From positions 1-64,000 of IMG/VR virus record IMGVR_UViG_3300027742_000001: a DNA stretch of 64,000 bases; one strand, written 5' to 3'. This document shows, one piece after another, positions 32,412-41,139 of this stretch (position 1 is the stretch's first letter; every line of letters begins with the position of its first letter). The notes under the pieces are model-generated. The model was not told the DNA's origin. It did not search any database and saw only the letters and a program-made list of their open reading frames with translations. The stretch is from a virus. The position numbers and the translations under genes were made by a program.

Positions 32412-33713
32412 ATGAAAACAAAGTTAATAAATGAATTCAGACAAAGGTTTGATTTGAGTGAGGAAGATTGGGGAATGTTCTTAGCAGAGTATCAAGAAAA
32501 GGATAAACCTTTAAGAACTCTTTGTGAGGATTATGATATTGAGTATAATGCTTTTAGATATTGTTCTTATCAATTAGGTTTAGATAATGGTACTAAAGCA
32601 AGTCGTGTTGAGAGTATTCTTAAATTAAATAAAGACTTAATGAGAGAACAAGGTAAAGAGTATAGTGTAGAACATGAACTAGAAAGAGAATTAGAGAGTA
32701 TTGTTAAGAAAAATAGACAATTAGTTAGAGGTATTACCCATGCTCGTGATGAGAATAATCATTTAAGAAAGCTTATGAGGGAAGAGGATAGAGAATATAA
32801 CTTTTATGAGTCAATTTATAATGATATTCAACACTCACTAACTGTTTTTAAAGATACTAATTTTCCTAAAAATAATTTAAAACTTATTGATAGGAAAGAT
32901 TTAAGAAAAGATAATACTAAAGCATTTGTCTTATTATCAGATTTGCATTATAATGAATTAGTTAAAGGTCAATTTATAGAAAACCATAATGAATTTGATA
33001 CTCAGATTTGTTTGGATGGTATTGATACAACTTTATTTGAAGTTCAGAAATATGAAGCTGATATTTTAAAGATATACTTAGGTGGAGACTTACTTGCAGG
33101 TAAAATTCATGGATTAGACTTAAAAGGTCAAGTTCCAGTAACACAATCTGTTATAGAATTAGCAAAGTTTTTAGCAGATAGAATTAATACCCTAGCAACT
33201 CAGTATAAACATATTGATATTATAGCTGTTAATGGTAATCATAGTAGATTAGGTTTATTACCTGTTAGAGATTTAAAAGCTTTTGACTTTGAACACTTAA
33301 TGTATGAAATAATGTTAAGTCATATTAACCAAGATAATGTTAAATCACATTATAGCAATAGTGGTTATGCCATTGATAATATTGGTACAGAAGATAACCC
33401 TAAATATTTAGGACTTCATCATATGGATATGAAAAGATTTAATCCAACAAATGAATCAGATGTATTAAAGCAATTTGAAATGTTTGATGAATTATTTAAT
33501 ATTAGGGTTATGTCTATAATGGGAGGACACCAACATAAACCAGTCTTTACTGCTAATAGTAGAGGAGGTAGTTGTTTTATAAATGGTTGTGTTAGTGGTT
33601 CTAGTGAATATGGATTTAACTCAGACTTCTTACCTTTATATCCTTTTCAATGGGTTGGTGTATGGAATCCTAATGGTTACGCAGATGAACAAAAATGTGT
33701 AAGAATAAGATAA
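32412..33713 (+). CDS. Metallophosphoesterase with N-terminal helical domain
   Basis: 433 aa. Calcineurin-type metal-binding motifs are LLSDLHYNE (D-x-H), YLGGDLLAGK (GD), VNGNHSRLG (GNH), a single histidine region LGLHHMD, and MGGHQHKPVF (G-x-H). These predict a two-metal phosphodiesterase or nuclease. The first 150 residues are helical with a coiled-coil stretch (ELERELESIVKKNRQL) and begin like a helix-turn-helix (LRTLCEDYDIEYNAFRYC), so it may bind DNA. It is distinct from the SbcD gene at 26670 and has its own promoter. Substrate unknown. Confidence 0.82.
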   Translation: MKTKLINEFRQRFDLSEEDWGMFLAEYQEKDKPLRTLCEDYDIEYNAFRYCSYQLGLDNGTKASRVESILKLNKDLMREQGKEYSVEHELERELESIVKKNRQLVRGITHARDENNHLRKLMREEDREYNFYESIYNDIQHSLTVFKDTNFPKNNLKLIDRKDLRKDNTKAFVLLSDLHYNELVKGQFIENHNEFDTQICLDGIDTTLFEVQKYEADILKIYLGGDLLAGKIHGLDLKGQVPVTQSVIELAKFLADRINTLATQYKHIDIIAVNGNHSRLGLLPVRDLKAFDFEHLMYEIMLSHINQDNVKSHYSNSGYAIDNIGTEDNPKYLGLHHMDMKRFNPTNESDVLKQFEMFDELFNIRVMSIMGGHQHKPVFTANSRGGSCFINGCVSGSSEYGFNSDFLPLYPFQWVGVWNPNGYADEQKCVRIR

Positions 33714-33741
33714 CTATTAAATATTTATGTAAGGAGAAAAA

Positions 33742-33948
33742 ATGAAAAAACAAGAAGCTCTAGAAAGGATAAAACTTCTAGAGCAAGTTATTAATGAAAA
33801 GTCAAGACAAGTAAACCCCAATATAAGTTACTCTTTAAATGATATAATATCAGGTAAATTATCTAAATGTCCTAATCAGAAACTTCTTAATGAAATATTT
33901 ACTTGTCAAGATGAAATAAAAAACTTACAAAAATCTTTGGAGGATTAA
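33742..33948 (+). CDS. Unknown coiled-coil protein (68 aa)
   Basis: ATG behind TAAGGAGAAAAA. Two helices (EALERIKLLEQVINEKSRQV and LNEIFTCQDEIKNLQKSLED) that could pair as a coiled coil. The stop codon lies in the loop of a 7-bp hairpin. Confidence 0.62.
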   Translation: MKKQEALERIKLLEQVINEKSRQVNPNISYSLNDIISGKLSKCPNQKLLNEIFTCQDEIKNLQKSLED

Positions 33949-33957
33949 TTTCCTCCA
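33938..33957 (+). terminator. Hairpin with TTAATT loop at a gene end
   Basis: TGGAGGA (33938-33944) pairs with TCCTCCA (33951-33957) around TTAATT, which contains the stop codon TAA. The same loop sequence occurs in hairpins at the ends of the tail tube and capsid genes. No T tract follows. Confidence 0.5.
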
Positions 33958-34019
33958 CCCTTACCTCATAATATCCTTTCAAAAAAACTTTTAAAAACAA
34001 CCCACAAAAACAAACCCAT

Positions 34020-34052
34020 TTAAGCAACTTTTAATAATACTTCTTATATACT
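34020..34052 (+). promoter_or_regulatory. Sigma-70-type promoter, TTAAGC-N21-TATACT
   Basis: TTAAGC (34020-34025), 21 bases, TATACT (34047-34052), then TATCTTATCGAAACAATTT. Drives the operon from 34102. Confidence 0.74.
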
Positions 34053-34101
34053 TATCTTATCGAAACAATTTAAACACATAAACACATAAAAAGGAGAAAC
34101 A

Positions 34102-34431
34102 ATGTTTTATTTAGAAGAATATGGACATGATGCAGACAATAATAGATGGATGGAAGTTATTAACTTTGATATTACAGAAGATGATAAAGAGGAAATTCTT
34201 GAAGCAATTTATCCATTATTTATGGATGATAATCTTGGAGAAGTAGTAGTTCCATTGTATTGTTTTATTACAGATGATTTTGTTGATGTAGTTATTAATA
34301 TTAATGATTACTTAGAAGATTTAATTGAAATGGGATTATCCGATGAAGAGTATAAAGAAGAACAAGATATTCAAGAATGGTTAAATGATTTAAAAGAAAA
34401 TCTTAAAGGGGAAAGTAATGAAAAAGCTTAA
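34102..34431 (+). CDS. Unknown acidic protein (109 aa)
   Basis: ATG behind AAAAAGGAGAAACA. Very acidic throughout (FDITEDDKEEILEAIYPLFM, YKEEQDIQEWLNDL), which in phages sometimes marks DNA mimics or inhibitors of host proteins, but nothing specific supports that here. Overlaps the next gene by 14 bases. Confidence 0.66.
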   Translation: MFYLEEYGHDADNNRWMEVINFDITEDDKEEILEAIYPLFMDDNLGEVVVPLYCFITDDFVDVVININDYLEDLIEMGLSDEEYKEEQDIQEWLNDLKENLKGESNEKA

Positions 34432-34783
34432 AGGTCTTAGAATAGTTAAGTCTAACAAAAATAGAAAGATTAATTTTAAAAAGTATTTTTATGTATTCCT
34501 TAACTCAAATAATAAATATGAAGTAACAACGGATAAGTTCTTTATTAATAAAAGAGTTGATATAGTTCCTATCAAGTTATCTCATATAAAGATTTGGGAT
34601 ATATTTAAGGTAGACCAATATAGAGATACTCCTTTATATGAATATTATGAAAGAGGTTCTTTTGAGGATTATATGGGATACTTTGTTAGAGTAAATAATT
34701 TTGTAAAAGATTATAATGAAGAATTTGAGTACAAAATTAAACTAAATGAAGTCAAAAAAGAAAACAAGGAGGAATTATGTTAG
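34418..34783 (+). CDS. Unknown basic protein (121 aa)
   Basis: ATG inside the previous gene behind AAAGGGGAAAGTA. Basic N-terminus (KKLKGLRIVKSNKNRKINFK). Overlaps the next gene by seven bases. Function unknown. Confidence 0.66.
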   Translation: MKKLKGLRIVKSNKNRKINFKKYFYVFLNSNNKYEVTTDKFFINKRVDIVPIKLSHIKIWDIFKVDQYRDTPLYEYYERGSFEDYMGYFVRVNNFVKDYNEEFEYKIKLNEVKKENKEELC

Positions 34784-35118
34784 AAATGTTATTATTTGGG
34801 GTTATTTATTTCATATGTATTGGTTGGTTATGTAATATTGTTATAGGCTATATTCAAATGCTTTGGTTAATGTTTGTTACTCATAAAGATATTGAAGGGT
34901 GTTATGGAGAAGCTAGGTTAAAAGAATATTGTAAAGAGTCTACTTATAAATTAATTACTTTTGAGAGGTTTATTACTCCATATTTAGGTTCTTTTAAGGT
35001 TATTGAATATATAATTATGTATTATTATGTTAAAAGAAATTTATCCTCTTATAGAGTGTTTGACTCTTTTGATATTCTAATACAAGTTGATATTCAATTA
35101 AGTAAAAAGGAGAATTAA
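34777..35118 (+). CDS. Membrane protein of unknown function (113 aa)
   Basis: ATG behind AAGGAGGAATT. Residues 2-40 are hydrophobic and can form one long or two short spans (MLLFGVIYFICIGWLCNIV then MLWLMFV); the remainder is soluble and tyrosine rich. Overlaps the next gene by one base. Confidence 0.64.
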   Translation: MLEMLLFGVIYFICIGWLCNIVIGYIQMLWLMFVTHKDIEGCYGEARLKEYCKESTYKLITFERFITPYLGSFKVIEYIIMYYYVKRNLSSYRVFDSFDILIQVDIQLSKKEN

Positions 35119-35435
35119 TGAAAAAATTTACAAGAGAAATGGCTTATGAGTATATATATGATATGATTAAAGAAGGTGACTTAGACTCTTACGGAGAACA
35201 CTTTGTTGATAAGATTTATAATCAACATGAAAGAGAGTTAGAAGATATATTTCATGAAGGTGTTGAAAATGGTAATATATCTATGAAAGTTAAAATGGAA
35301 GAAGAGTTAAAAGAAAGAACTTGTGAGAATTGTAAATATTATACTTCTCCAAAATGTCCTATTGAGCTTTTTTCTGAAACTGCTTTACATTTTGAAAAAC
35401 ACCCTTTTTCATGTAATAGATGGGAGGATAAATAA
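35118..35435 (+). CDS. Unknown protein with cysteine cluster (105 aa)
   Basis: TAATG start behind AAAAAGGAGAATTA. Acidic helices, then C-x2-C-x8-C (TCENCKYYTSPKC) and a further C near the end (FSCNRWED), a four-cysteine arrangement that could bind zinc or an iron-sulphur cluster. Function unknown. Confidence 0.67.
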   Translation: MKKFTREMAYEYIYDMIKEGDLDSYGEHFVDKIYNQHERELEDIFHEGVENGNISMKVKMEEELKERTCENCKYYTSPKCPIELFSETALHFEKHPFSCNRWEDK

Positions 35436-35436
35436 A

Positions 35437-35847
35437 ATGAAACAAACAGAAGAAAAGATTTTATTAAAAAATTCTATTATAACACCTGACGGAACAGAAT
35501 TAACTTCAAACCATGTTTATGATTATAAATCTTACAAAGATGCTAACGGAGAGGTTTATATGAATGATGGTGGTAGAGAATATATTAGAAGGTCTGTTAA
35601 TAAAGAGCCTTATATTGATAATTGTATTTATTCAACAGATTCCTTTGAGAGAATTCGTTCAGAACTTTCTTGGGGAACTTATGGTAAAAAAGGTACAGAA
35701 GAGTTACATTATATAAAGTTTAAAGATATGTCAAATGCTCATATAGAAGCTATTACAACAAATTTTGTTGAAGGTCTTTTTATAAATATTCTTAAAGAAG
35801 AGCTTAAATATAGAGAATTAAATAATATTTTTGTGGAGGATAATTAA
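35437..35847 (+). CDS. Unknown protein (136 aa)
   Basis: Start at the ATG at 35437 behind GGGAGGATAAATAAA. The same frame is open to 35323 but that part only shadows the previous gene. Mixed fold (YDYKSYKDANGEVYMNDGG). No family recognised. Confidence 0.66.
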   Translation: MKQTEEKILLKNSIITPDGTELTSNHVYDYKSYKDANGEVYMNDGGREYIRRSVNKEPYIDNCIYSTDSFERIRSELSWGTYGKKGTEELHYIKFKDMSNAHIEAITTNFVEGLFINILKEELKYRELNNIFVEDN

Positions 35848-36354
35848 ATGTTTGGTGAGGGAGAGATAGGTAGAGTAAAAAATGTATTTACAAAGTTGCA
35901 CTTTAGTTTGATTCCTAATGAGGAGGAGGCATATAATAATAGTTATACTTATGTAACAAACTATGATAATTACAAAGGATATAGTATTGAAGTTTATGAA
36001 TCGGAAAACTTTGTAGCAGATACTTGTTATAATTTAGAGGTTGAAGATGACTTCTTTTGTGAGTACGATTTAACATATAGATACTTTAATATAAAAAGAT
36101 TAGTAAAGGAATATGAAATAAAACCTTTAGAAATATGTACTATTTTAGTTAATTATGATATGGTTTATACAAAAGGTTGGACTGATTGTGGATACGAGTA
36201 TGATATGGAATTAGATATTAAAGAAGTACAAGTAAATAGACATCAAAACTTAGAATTTAATACAATGTATAAAACAATACTCCCTAAATGGACTAAGTAC
36301 CCAATTAAAATGGAGTATAATAAAAATAGATTATGGGAAAAGTTAGTTGATTAA
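35848..36354 (+). CDS. Unknown protein (168 aa)
   Basis: Begins one base after the previous stop behind GGAGGATAATTAA. Strand-rich and acidic (YSIEVYESENFVADTCYNLE, GYEYDMELDIKEVQV). Its stop codon is shared with the TTAAGC box of the next promoter. Confidence 0.67.
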   Translation: MFGEGEIGRVKNVFTKLHFSLIPNEEEAYNNSYTYVTNYDNYKGYSIEVYESENFVADTCYNLEVEDDFFCEYDLTYRYFNIKRLVKEYEIKPLEICTILVNYDMVYTKGWTDCGYEYDMELDIKEVQVNRHQNLEFNTMYKTILPKWTKYPIKMEYNKNRLWEKLVD

Positions 36355-36383
36355 GCTTATTTTAATAAAAGGTATTGTACAAT
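36351..36383 (+). promoter_or_regulatory. Sigma-70-type promoter, TTAAGC-N21-TACAAT
   Basis: TTAAGC (36351-36356) overlaps the previous stop codon; 21 bases follow, then TACAAT (36378-36383) and TATATTATCAAAACAAA. Drives the last early operon, 36416-38363. Confidence 0.68.
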
Positions 36384-36415
36384 TATATTATCAAAACAAA
36401 CAAAAAGGAGAATAT

Positions 36416-36778
36416 ATGAAAGATTTAAATATACCAATTTATAGAGCAAAAAAGATTGATAGTGATGAATATGTAATAGGTTATTATTTAAAAATGGGTA
36501 GTACACATTATATTTATAGAAATAAAATGTTTGAGGGGGTTATATGTGTTGATAAATTAACCTTAGCAATACATTTTCCTAATATGTTAGATAGTGACTA
36601 TAATCCAATATTTGCTAGTTTATCAGAAGATGGGAAAGGTGGTGATATATGTAGTTTTAGTGACCATAAAGATTTAACAGCAATGTGGAATTCATATTCT
36701 TTAGATTTTGATTTTGGTAATGTAAGAGATATGAAAAACTATCACATGGACTGCAAAGTAGTAGGAATACAAGAATAA
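36416..36778 (+). CDS. YopX-like phage protein (120 aa)
   Basis: ATG at 36416 behind AAAAAGGAGAATAT; an in-frame extension to 36347 has no such site. The N-terminus IPIYRAKKIDSDEYVIGYYLKM and the following Y-I-Y strand match the opening of YopX-family phage proteins (F-R-A-K...W-V-x-G). The usual C-terminal DGxxIYEGDIV block is missing, so this is a divergent member. Function of the family is unknown. Confidence 0.55.
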   Translation: MKDLNIPIYRAKKIDSDEYVIGYYLKMGSTHYIYRNKMFEGVICVDKLTLAIHFPNMLDSDYNPIFASLSEDGKGGDICSFSDHKDLTAMWNSYSLDFDFGNVRDMKNYHMDCKVVGIQE

Positions 36779-36795
36779 AATAAAAAGGAGAAAAT

Positions 36796-37191
36796 ATGAA
36801 AACAAGTTTAACAAGTTTAAAAAGAGGCATCAAGATAAGTATTCTAAGTATATTATTTAGTTCAGCATTATTTACAGACACTTTTGCTGAGGGTATTAAT
36901 CCAAATACTCTTTCAAATAATTGTGACAAATATAGAGTTTACTTAATAGAGTTCAATAAGACTTTATCTCAAGTTATTTCTGAGTATCAAAAAGGTTTTA
37001 TAACTTCTGAGGATAGTTATAGTTTAGTATCTAAATTATCAGATGATATTAATAAAGTTAAAGTTAAGTTATTCTGTGATGTAAATAATACAACTGATTT
37101 AACTGTTATTGAAGCAAGTATTAATTCAAAAGCCCAAGCAAGAAAACTTAGGTTAATGTTTTTACAAGAGATGGGTTTAAGAGATTATTAA
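36796..37191 (+). CDS. Exported protein of unknown function (131 aa)
   Basis: ATG behind AAAAAGGAGAAAAT. A signal peptide is clear: basic KTSLTSLKRGIK, hydrophobic ISILSILFSSALF, and a cleavage site at TFA-EG (residue 31). The mature part of about 100 residues is helical with two cysteines (NNCDKY, LFCDVNN) that could form a disulphide in the periplasm. An exported early protein suggests action on the host envelope, such as superinfection exclusion; that is inference. Confidence 0.65.
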   Translation: MKTSLTSLKRGIKISILSILFSSALFTDTFAEGINPNTLSNNCDKYRVYLIEFNKTLSQVISEYQKGFITSEDSYSLVSKLSDDINKVKVKLFCDVNNTTDLTVIEASINSKAQARKLRLMFLQEMGLRDY

Positions 37192-37214
37192 AGAAAAAAT
37201 TAAAAGGAGAAAAT

Positions 37215-37433
37215 ATGAAATTAAAAGTTAAAGTACAAACATTTAAAGATAGTGGAAAATTCTATGATGAATGGGAGCATGAAGTTATTACAGATAATCC
37301 TATTGCTTGGTATGAAGTTATTGAGGATATTAGGGAGCTGAAAGAAAAAGGTAAACTGCCTCAAAGTAATATGACTTATGTTGTATCAGAAAGTCTTTGT
37401 GGTAATTATGGTTTCCCTCAAATGATTAAATAA
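37215..37433 (+). CDS. Unknown small protein (72 aa)
   Basis: ATG behind AAAAGGAGAAAAT. Strand then helix (LKVKVQTFKDSGKFYDEWE, WYEVIEDIRELKEKG). Function unknown. Confidence 0.64.
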   Translation: MKLKVKVQTFKDSGKFYDEWEHEVITDNPIAWYEVIEDIRELKEKGKLPQSNMTYVVSESLCGNYGFPQMIK

Positions 37434-37441
37434 GGAGAAAT

Positions 37442-37753
37442 ATGAAATTACATGGTGTTATAAAAGATTACTTAAAAGAATTAAGAGAGAAAACTAAAGA
37501 TAAAGGTATTAAAGGGTACATTATTTTAGATAATACTTATGATTTATACCCTTTAATAAGTATCACTAAAAAGAATGTTTATTATTTAAAAGATAAAGAA
37601 CTCATAAAGTTAAGTTCACAGGGTAGAGTAAAAGGGATTTATGAAACAGAAGATGAAGCAATAGTGTTTTTGAAAGAAGCTAAATATAAACTAATTGAAT
37701 TACATAATAGTACAGATTATGCTATAAAAAATATAGAAAGGCAAATTAAATAA
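37442..37753 (+). CDS. Unknown protein (103 aa)
   Basis: ATG behind TAAGGAGAAAT. Basic and helical at both ends with a central strand region (GYIILDNTYDLYPLISITKK). Function unknown. Confidence 0.65.
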   Translation: MKLHGVIKDYLKELREKTKDKGIKGYIILDNTYDLYPLISITKKNVYYLKDKELIKLSSQGRVKGIYETEDEAIVFLKEAKYKLIELHNSTDYAIKNIERQIK

Positions 37754-37827
37754 TGTATAATTTATATAAATTAAAGGTTTCTCAAAAAATTTGGGATAAA
37801 ATTTAGAAATAAGAAAAGGAGTTTTAG

Positions 37828-37998
37828 ATGACAGAAGAAGAGTTTGAAGATTTAATAGGAGAGAATTGGTATTTATATGCAAATTTAATGAGTGACTTAT
37901 CTTCATTATTAGATAATATAAGTTTAGAAGTAAAAGATGATGATAAATATGCAACGTTTATTAAAGAGTTAAGAGCAAGACTATTGGAAGAATTATGA
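37828..37998 (+). CDS. Unknown small acidic helical protein (56 aa)
   Basis: ATG behind AAAAGGAGTTTTAG. TEEEFEDLIGENWYLYANLM and a second helix IKELRARLLEEL. The preceding 74 bases have no gene. Overlaps the next gene by four bases (ATGA). Confidence 0.62.
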   Translation: MTEEEFEDLIGENWYLYANLMSDLSSLLDNISLEVKDDDKYATFIKELRARLLEEL

Positions 37999-38210
37999 AA
38001 AATAATGATAGTAGATACTTTGTAAGAAAAGTTATAGAAAGTAAATTCAAGAATAATTGTACTTATAATCTTGTTTTAGAAACATTTTTAAATACAAATT
38101 ATTTAACAGTTAATATTGAAAAAGGTGATGAAGTTATTAGAACGATAAATAGTTCAGAAGATAAAGATGATATGATAAAATTAGGAATAGTTTTATTTCA
38201 AAGTATTTAA
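37995..38210 (+). CDS. Unknown small protein (71 aa)
   Basis: Coupled ATGA start. Basic N-terminus (DSRYFVRKVIESKFKNN) and strand-rich middle (LTVNIEKGDEVIRTIN). Function unknown. Confidence 0.62.
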   Translation: MKNNDSRYFVRKVIESKFKNNCTYNLVLETFLNTNYLTVNIEKGDEVIRTINSSEDKDDMIKLGIVLFQSI

Positions 38211-38219
38211 GGAGGATTT

Positions 38220-38363
38220 ATGACTAAAGAAGATACTATAATATCACAACGGAAAGATTATTACCTAGATTATACAAAGTGGTGTAGAGAGAATAATATT
38301 TTTCCAATGAGTTTTTGTAATAGTTGGTTATTACATTTGTATAGAGTAATAAGTAAAAGATAA
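38220..38363 (+). CDS. Unknown small protein (47 aa), last early gene
   Basis: ATG behind TTAAGGAGGATTT. Aromatic and basic (QRKDYYLDYTKWCRENN, SWLLHLYRVISKR). It is the last + strand gene before the convergent terminator. Confidence 0.62.
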   Translation: MTKEDTIISQRKDYYLDYTKWCRENNIFPMSFCNSWLLHLYRVISKR

Positions 38364-38381
38364 TTATTTAAACTAAACCAA

Positions 38382-38406
38382 AAGAGAGGTAGCTAAATCC
38401 TCTCTT
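38382..38406. terminator. Convergent terminator between early and late arms
   Basis: AAGAGAGG (38382-38389) and CCTCTCTT (38399-38406) form a perfect 8-bp stem with a 9-nt loop, centred in the 50 bases between the converging arms. Read on the - strand it is followed by TTGGTTTAGTTT; read on the + strand by AAAATTGTT. It is the better terminator for the late (-) transcript but sits where both must end. Confidence 0.65.
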
Positions 38407-38413
38407 AAAATTG

Positions 38414-39049
38414 TTACCCTTGAAATTTAATTACATTATATAATTTAATAACTCTATTTAACCAACCTTTTTGGAACTTAATATTAGAAGGTTTATATTC
38501 CACAGTTTCTAATATATCATCAACCCTTTCAATAAGTAAAGCATAAGCAATCTCTTGTTCAGAAACCTTTGAAAGAACTTTGTCTAAGGCTTTATATGAG
38601 TTAGTACCAACATAACCATCAACTTCAATATGTTCTTCTTTAGGTAAATTATTATTAATAATTTTTTGTAAGTTCTTACTTATTCTTTTGAAACCAAAAA
38701 GAACAGTTCCATCAGTTATTATTAAACCTAAATTAAAATCAAATCTTTCATAACCATATTTTTTATAATAGTTTGAGTAATAAAAGTCAGTAACTTTATC
38801 TTGAAATTCTACATTATTAGAGGTTTCTTTATTTATTTCTGCTGTAGAGTATCCTTTATCTAATAAAGAATCTATGTATTCCCAACCTTCCCATTTTGGG
38901 TGGAACTTTCTAGCAATACCTTGTATAGTCATTCCTCCACTATCTTCAGCTATATTAGAATATCCACCTTCAAATTTATTTATAAAAGAGTGTATCTTTT
39001 TAAACTTATCTAATTGATTTGTGTTTTCAGTATTTTTAGTGTTTTCCAT
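38414..39049 (-). CDS. Endolysin, GH108-type muramidase with PG-binding domain
   Basis: 211 aa. Cleaves the glycan strands of peptidoglycan at lysis. The N-terminus shows the GH108 signature: FINKFEGGYSN with the catalytic-type glutamate E27, then EDSGGMTIQGIA, and the helical core. Residues about 140-205 (VDGYVGTNSYKALDKV then QKGWLNRVIKL) match the peptidoglycan-binding partner domain usual in this family. No signal peptide, so it needs the holin at 41786. Last gene of the late transcript. Confidence 0.85.
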   Translation of the reverse strand: MENTKNTENTNQLDKFKKIHSFINKFEGGYSNIAEDSGGMTIQGIARKFHPKWEGWEYIDSLLDKGYSTAEINKETSNNVEFQDKVTDFYYSNYYKKYGYERFDFNLGLIITDGTVLFGFKRISKNLQKIINNNLPKEEHIEVDGYVGTNSYKALDKVLSKVSEQEIAYALLIERVDDILETVEYKPSNIKFQKGWLNRVIKLYNVIKFQG

Positions 39050-39068
39050 TTATTTCCCTTATTCATTT

Positions 39069-40487
39069 CTATCTGTATTTGAAGTTTAGCCCCACTACTC
39101 TTATATATTGAGTATCTGAATTAAAATCTACTGCTACATAACTTGTATTATCAATACCATTCATTAAATCTGTTATATCAAATTCATTTAAGTAACTATT
39201 ATTTACAAAAAGTTGTTTATTAGAAACTGTGTTTTCAGTATCATTATATTGTAATCCTATTCCCGATATACTTACTTCAATATCTGCTTGAATATATTCT
39301 GTATTATCAGGTAATACAACTATTGTACAAGAAACAATTTCATTAAAATCATTAGGTATTTTAATTATAAAATGAGTATCATTGTTAGAACCTAATCTTT
39401 CAACATTCCAATTACCTACTTCATAAGCATTTCCATTTTTAGGATACATAAAGAATTCTTTTATATCATTTCTTAAACATATACTTTGTACCTCAAAAGC
39501 ATTTCCATCAACAGCAATATAAGGAACATCTCCATCACCTAATAACTTAACAGTTCCACTTGAAACAAAGTCAATAGTATAATCTATTTGGAAAGGGTCT
39601 ATCATAAATAACATTGGGGAGTTTTCTATGTCAATAGTATTATCTCCAATAGTAAAGTCATAACCATTATCTCCATAAATACCATCTGAAATATTTCTCC
39701 AAGTAGCTTCATTTGGTAAATATTTTACAACAACATTTCCATTATTAACAGACTTTAATCTAACAGCTACATTATTAACTGCTTCAACAACTTTTAACTT
39801 AATTTTATTTATAATAATGTTTGAAGTTGAAGGTAACTCAAAACAACAATCATCTTCCATTTCCGTACTATAATCAGGTTGTAGCATTGTATCAGATACT
39901 TTTGCTTCTGTAACTAATGTAAAAGGTCTTTCTGAAGAGCCATTTTCTTTATCATAAAGGTGTAAAGGAATTAAATATCTATTACCACTTACATTAGAGT
40001 AAACACTTGGAATACTTCCTACCTCAGAAAGTTTAACAGAGTTTCCTACTTCGATACTTGCACTTTGTGACCTAAAGGTACTAGCACTCATAACAGTACC
40101 ATCATCTAAAACTTCCATACCCGAATCTTCAAAAGACTCTCCTAAAGCAGACTTAACTGGAATATGATTATTTCTAACACCTATTAACTCAGTTGTACTT
40201 CCATCTTGACCTTTAACAGCTATTACAGAAGATAATTTAGCCCATTCACTTTCTACTCTTGCTTGACTTTCTACAATATTTTCTGTACTTTCAGTATAAA
40301 CTAATTGAATACTTAATGAAGAATTATTATCATAACTTGCTAACCATGAAGCATTAGCTAAAGCATAATCATCTCTTTCTGTTTCAGCCTCTTCCTTTGT
40401 AGAGCCAACTCCACCAAATGAGTTAGGAGATTGTCCTAGGTTAAAAGTATTTAGTTGTATATTTTCTCTTGTTTTATATAAAGGCAT
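39069..40487 (-). CDS. Probable tail-tip or receptor-binding structural protein
   Basis: 472 aa, almost all beta strand with many Ser/Thr/Asn and little charge, as in tail fibres and virion decoration proteins. The opening YKTRENIQLNTFNLGQSPN and TERDDYALANASWLASYD are not of a family I recognise. It lies with a small partner (40489) between spanin and endolysin genes, downstream of the fibre. A role in host binding is inference. Confidence 0.55.
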   Translation of the reverse strand: MPLYKTRENIQLNTFNLGQSPNSFGGVGSTKEEAETERDDYALANASWLASYDNNSSLSIQLVYTESTENIVESQARVESEWAKLSSVIAVKGQDGSTTELIGVRNNHIPVKSALGESFEDSGMEVLDDGTVMSASTFRSQSASIEVGNSVKLSEVGSIPSVYSNVSGNRYLIPLHLYDKENGSSERPFTLVTEAKVSDTMLQPDYSTEMEDDCCFELPSTSNIIINKIKLKVVEAVNNVAVRLKSVNNGNVVVKYLPNEATWRNISDGIYGDNGYDFTIGDNTIDIENSPMLFMIDPFQIDYTIDFVSSGTVKLLGDGDVPYIAVDGNAFEVQSICLRNDIKEFFMYPKNGNAYEVGNWNVERLGSNNDTHFIIKIPNDFNEIVSCTIVVLPDNTEYIQADIEVSISGIGLQYNDTENTVSNKQLFVNNSYLNEFDITDLMNGIDNTSYVAVDFNSDTQYIRVVGLNFKYR

Positions 40488-40488
40488 T

Positions 40489-40776
40489 TTAGTTTCCTTT
40501 CACAACTATTGTATCTGTTCCTTCAGAATATAACCAAAGACTTTCCCCTGAGTTATTTTCATAAATTCTATCTTCATAGTCTTCATTATCTAAAGCTGTA
40601 TCACTTAATATCCAAAATGGTTGATTTGAACTTGTATTAGGTATAGCAGTAGGAATATCTGTTCCTTCATAAGCCCAAATTCTAGTTCTACCTAGTGTTC
40701 TTACTTGATAATTTAAATCTGTTGTTGCTACTAATGTCCAAGTATCTTTTGGAATTTCTAAACTTGTATACGCCAT
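40489..40776 (-). CDS. Small probable virion protein (95 aa)
   Basis: Strand-rich, tryptophan-containing protein (LEIPKDTWTLVATTDLNYQV, NNSGESLWLYSEGTDTIVV). Ends two bases before the 39069 gene starts on this strand, so the two are likely made together. Resembles short phage virion or fibre-associated proteins; function not established. Confidence 0.55.
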   Translation of the reverse strand: MAYTSLEIPKDTWTLVATTDLNYQVRTLGRTRIWAYEGTDIPTAIPNTSSNQPFWILSDTALDNEDYEDRIYENNSGESLWLYSEGTDTIVVKGN

Positions 40777-40802
40777 AATTAATCCTTTACTATCTTACTA
40801 TA

Positions 40803-41021
40803 CTATTTACCACATTCTTCTAATTGTAATGATAATTTATATTGTTTTATCATCCAATCATTTACCTCTGAATCTTTTAAATCAAGAATCTTATTTGTAA
40901 CTTCACTTGAAGGAATGGGATAAGTAGGGCATATACTATTTATTTTCACCCCACACCCTACTAACATCATCAATACTGATATTAGACTCAGATATTTTAT
41001 TATATTCTTTAAGCTTTTCAT
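40803..41021 (-). CDS. o-spanin-like lipoprotein
   Basis: 72 aa. A lipoprotein signal ISVLMMLVGCG puts the lipidated cysteine at residue 23; the mature part of 50 residues is proline-containing at first (CPTYPIPSS), then helical. Its first 86 bases overlap the preceding gene in another frame. Overlap of a small lipoprotein gene with a membrane coiled-coil gene beside the endolysin is the known layout of Rz1/Rz spanins, which fuse inner and outer membrane at lysis. Confidence 0.7.
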   Translation of the reverse strand: MKSLKNIIKYLSLISVLMMLVGCGVKINSICPTYPIPSSEVTNKILDLKDSEVNDWMIKQYKLSLQLEECGK

Positions 41022-41139
41022 TATCTTCCCTTAATTGTTCGTTTTCGGTATCTTGTTTAGCACTTCTCCAAACAAACAAAAAGGGTAAAACCTCTTTAAG
41101 TATATCAAACATTGTACTTATTAATTTTACCCAATCCAT
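40936..41139 (-). CDS. i-spanin-like protein (67 aa)
   Basis: Hydrophobic N-terminus (WVKLISTMFDILKEVLPFLFVW) as membrane anchor, then a charged coiled coil (ENEQLREDNEKLKEYNKI) that would reach into the periplasm. The 3' part overlaps the o-spanin gene. The anchor is interrupted by charged residues and the periplasmic arm is short, so the call rests mainly on gene arrangement. Confidence 0.6.
   Translation of the reverse strand: MDWVKLISTMFDILKEVLPFLFVWRSAKQDTENEQLREDNEKLKEYNKISESNISIDDVSRVWGENK

Noticed and set aside
36657-36929. 90-codon - strand frame
   Set aside because: Lies antisense to two + strand genes, including a signal peptide, whose starts are well supported.
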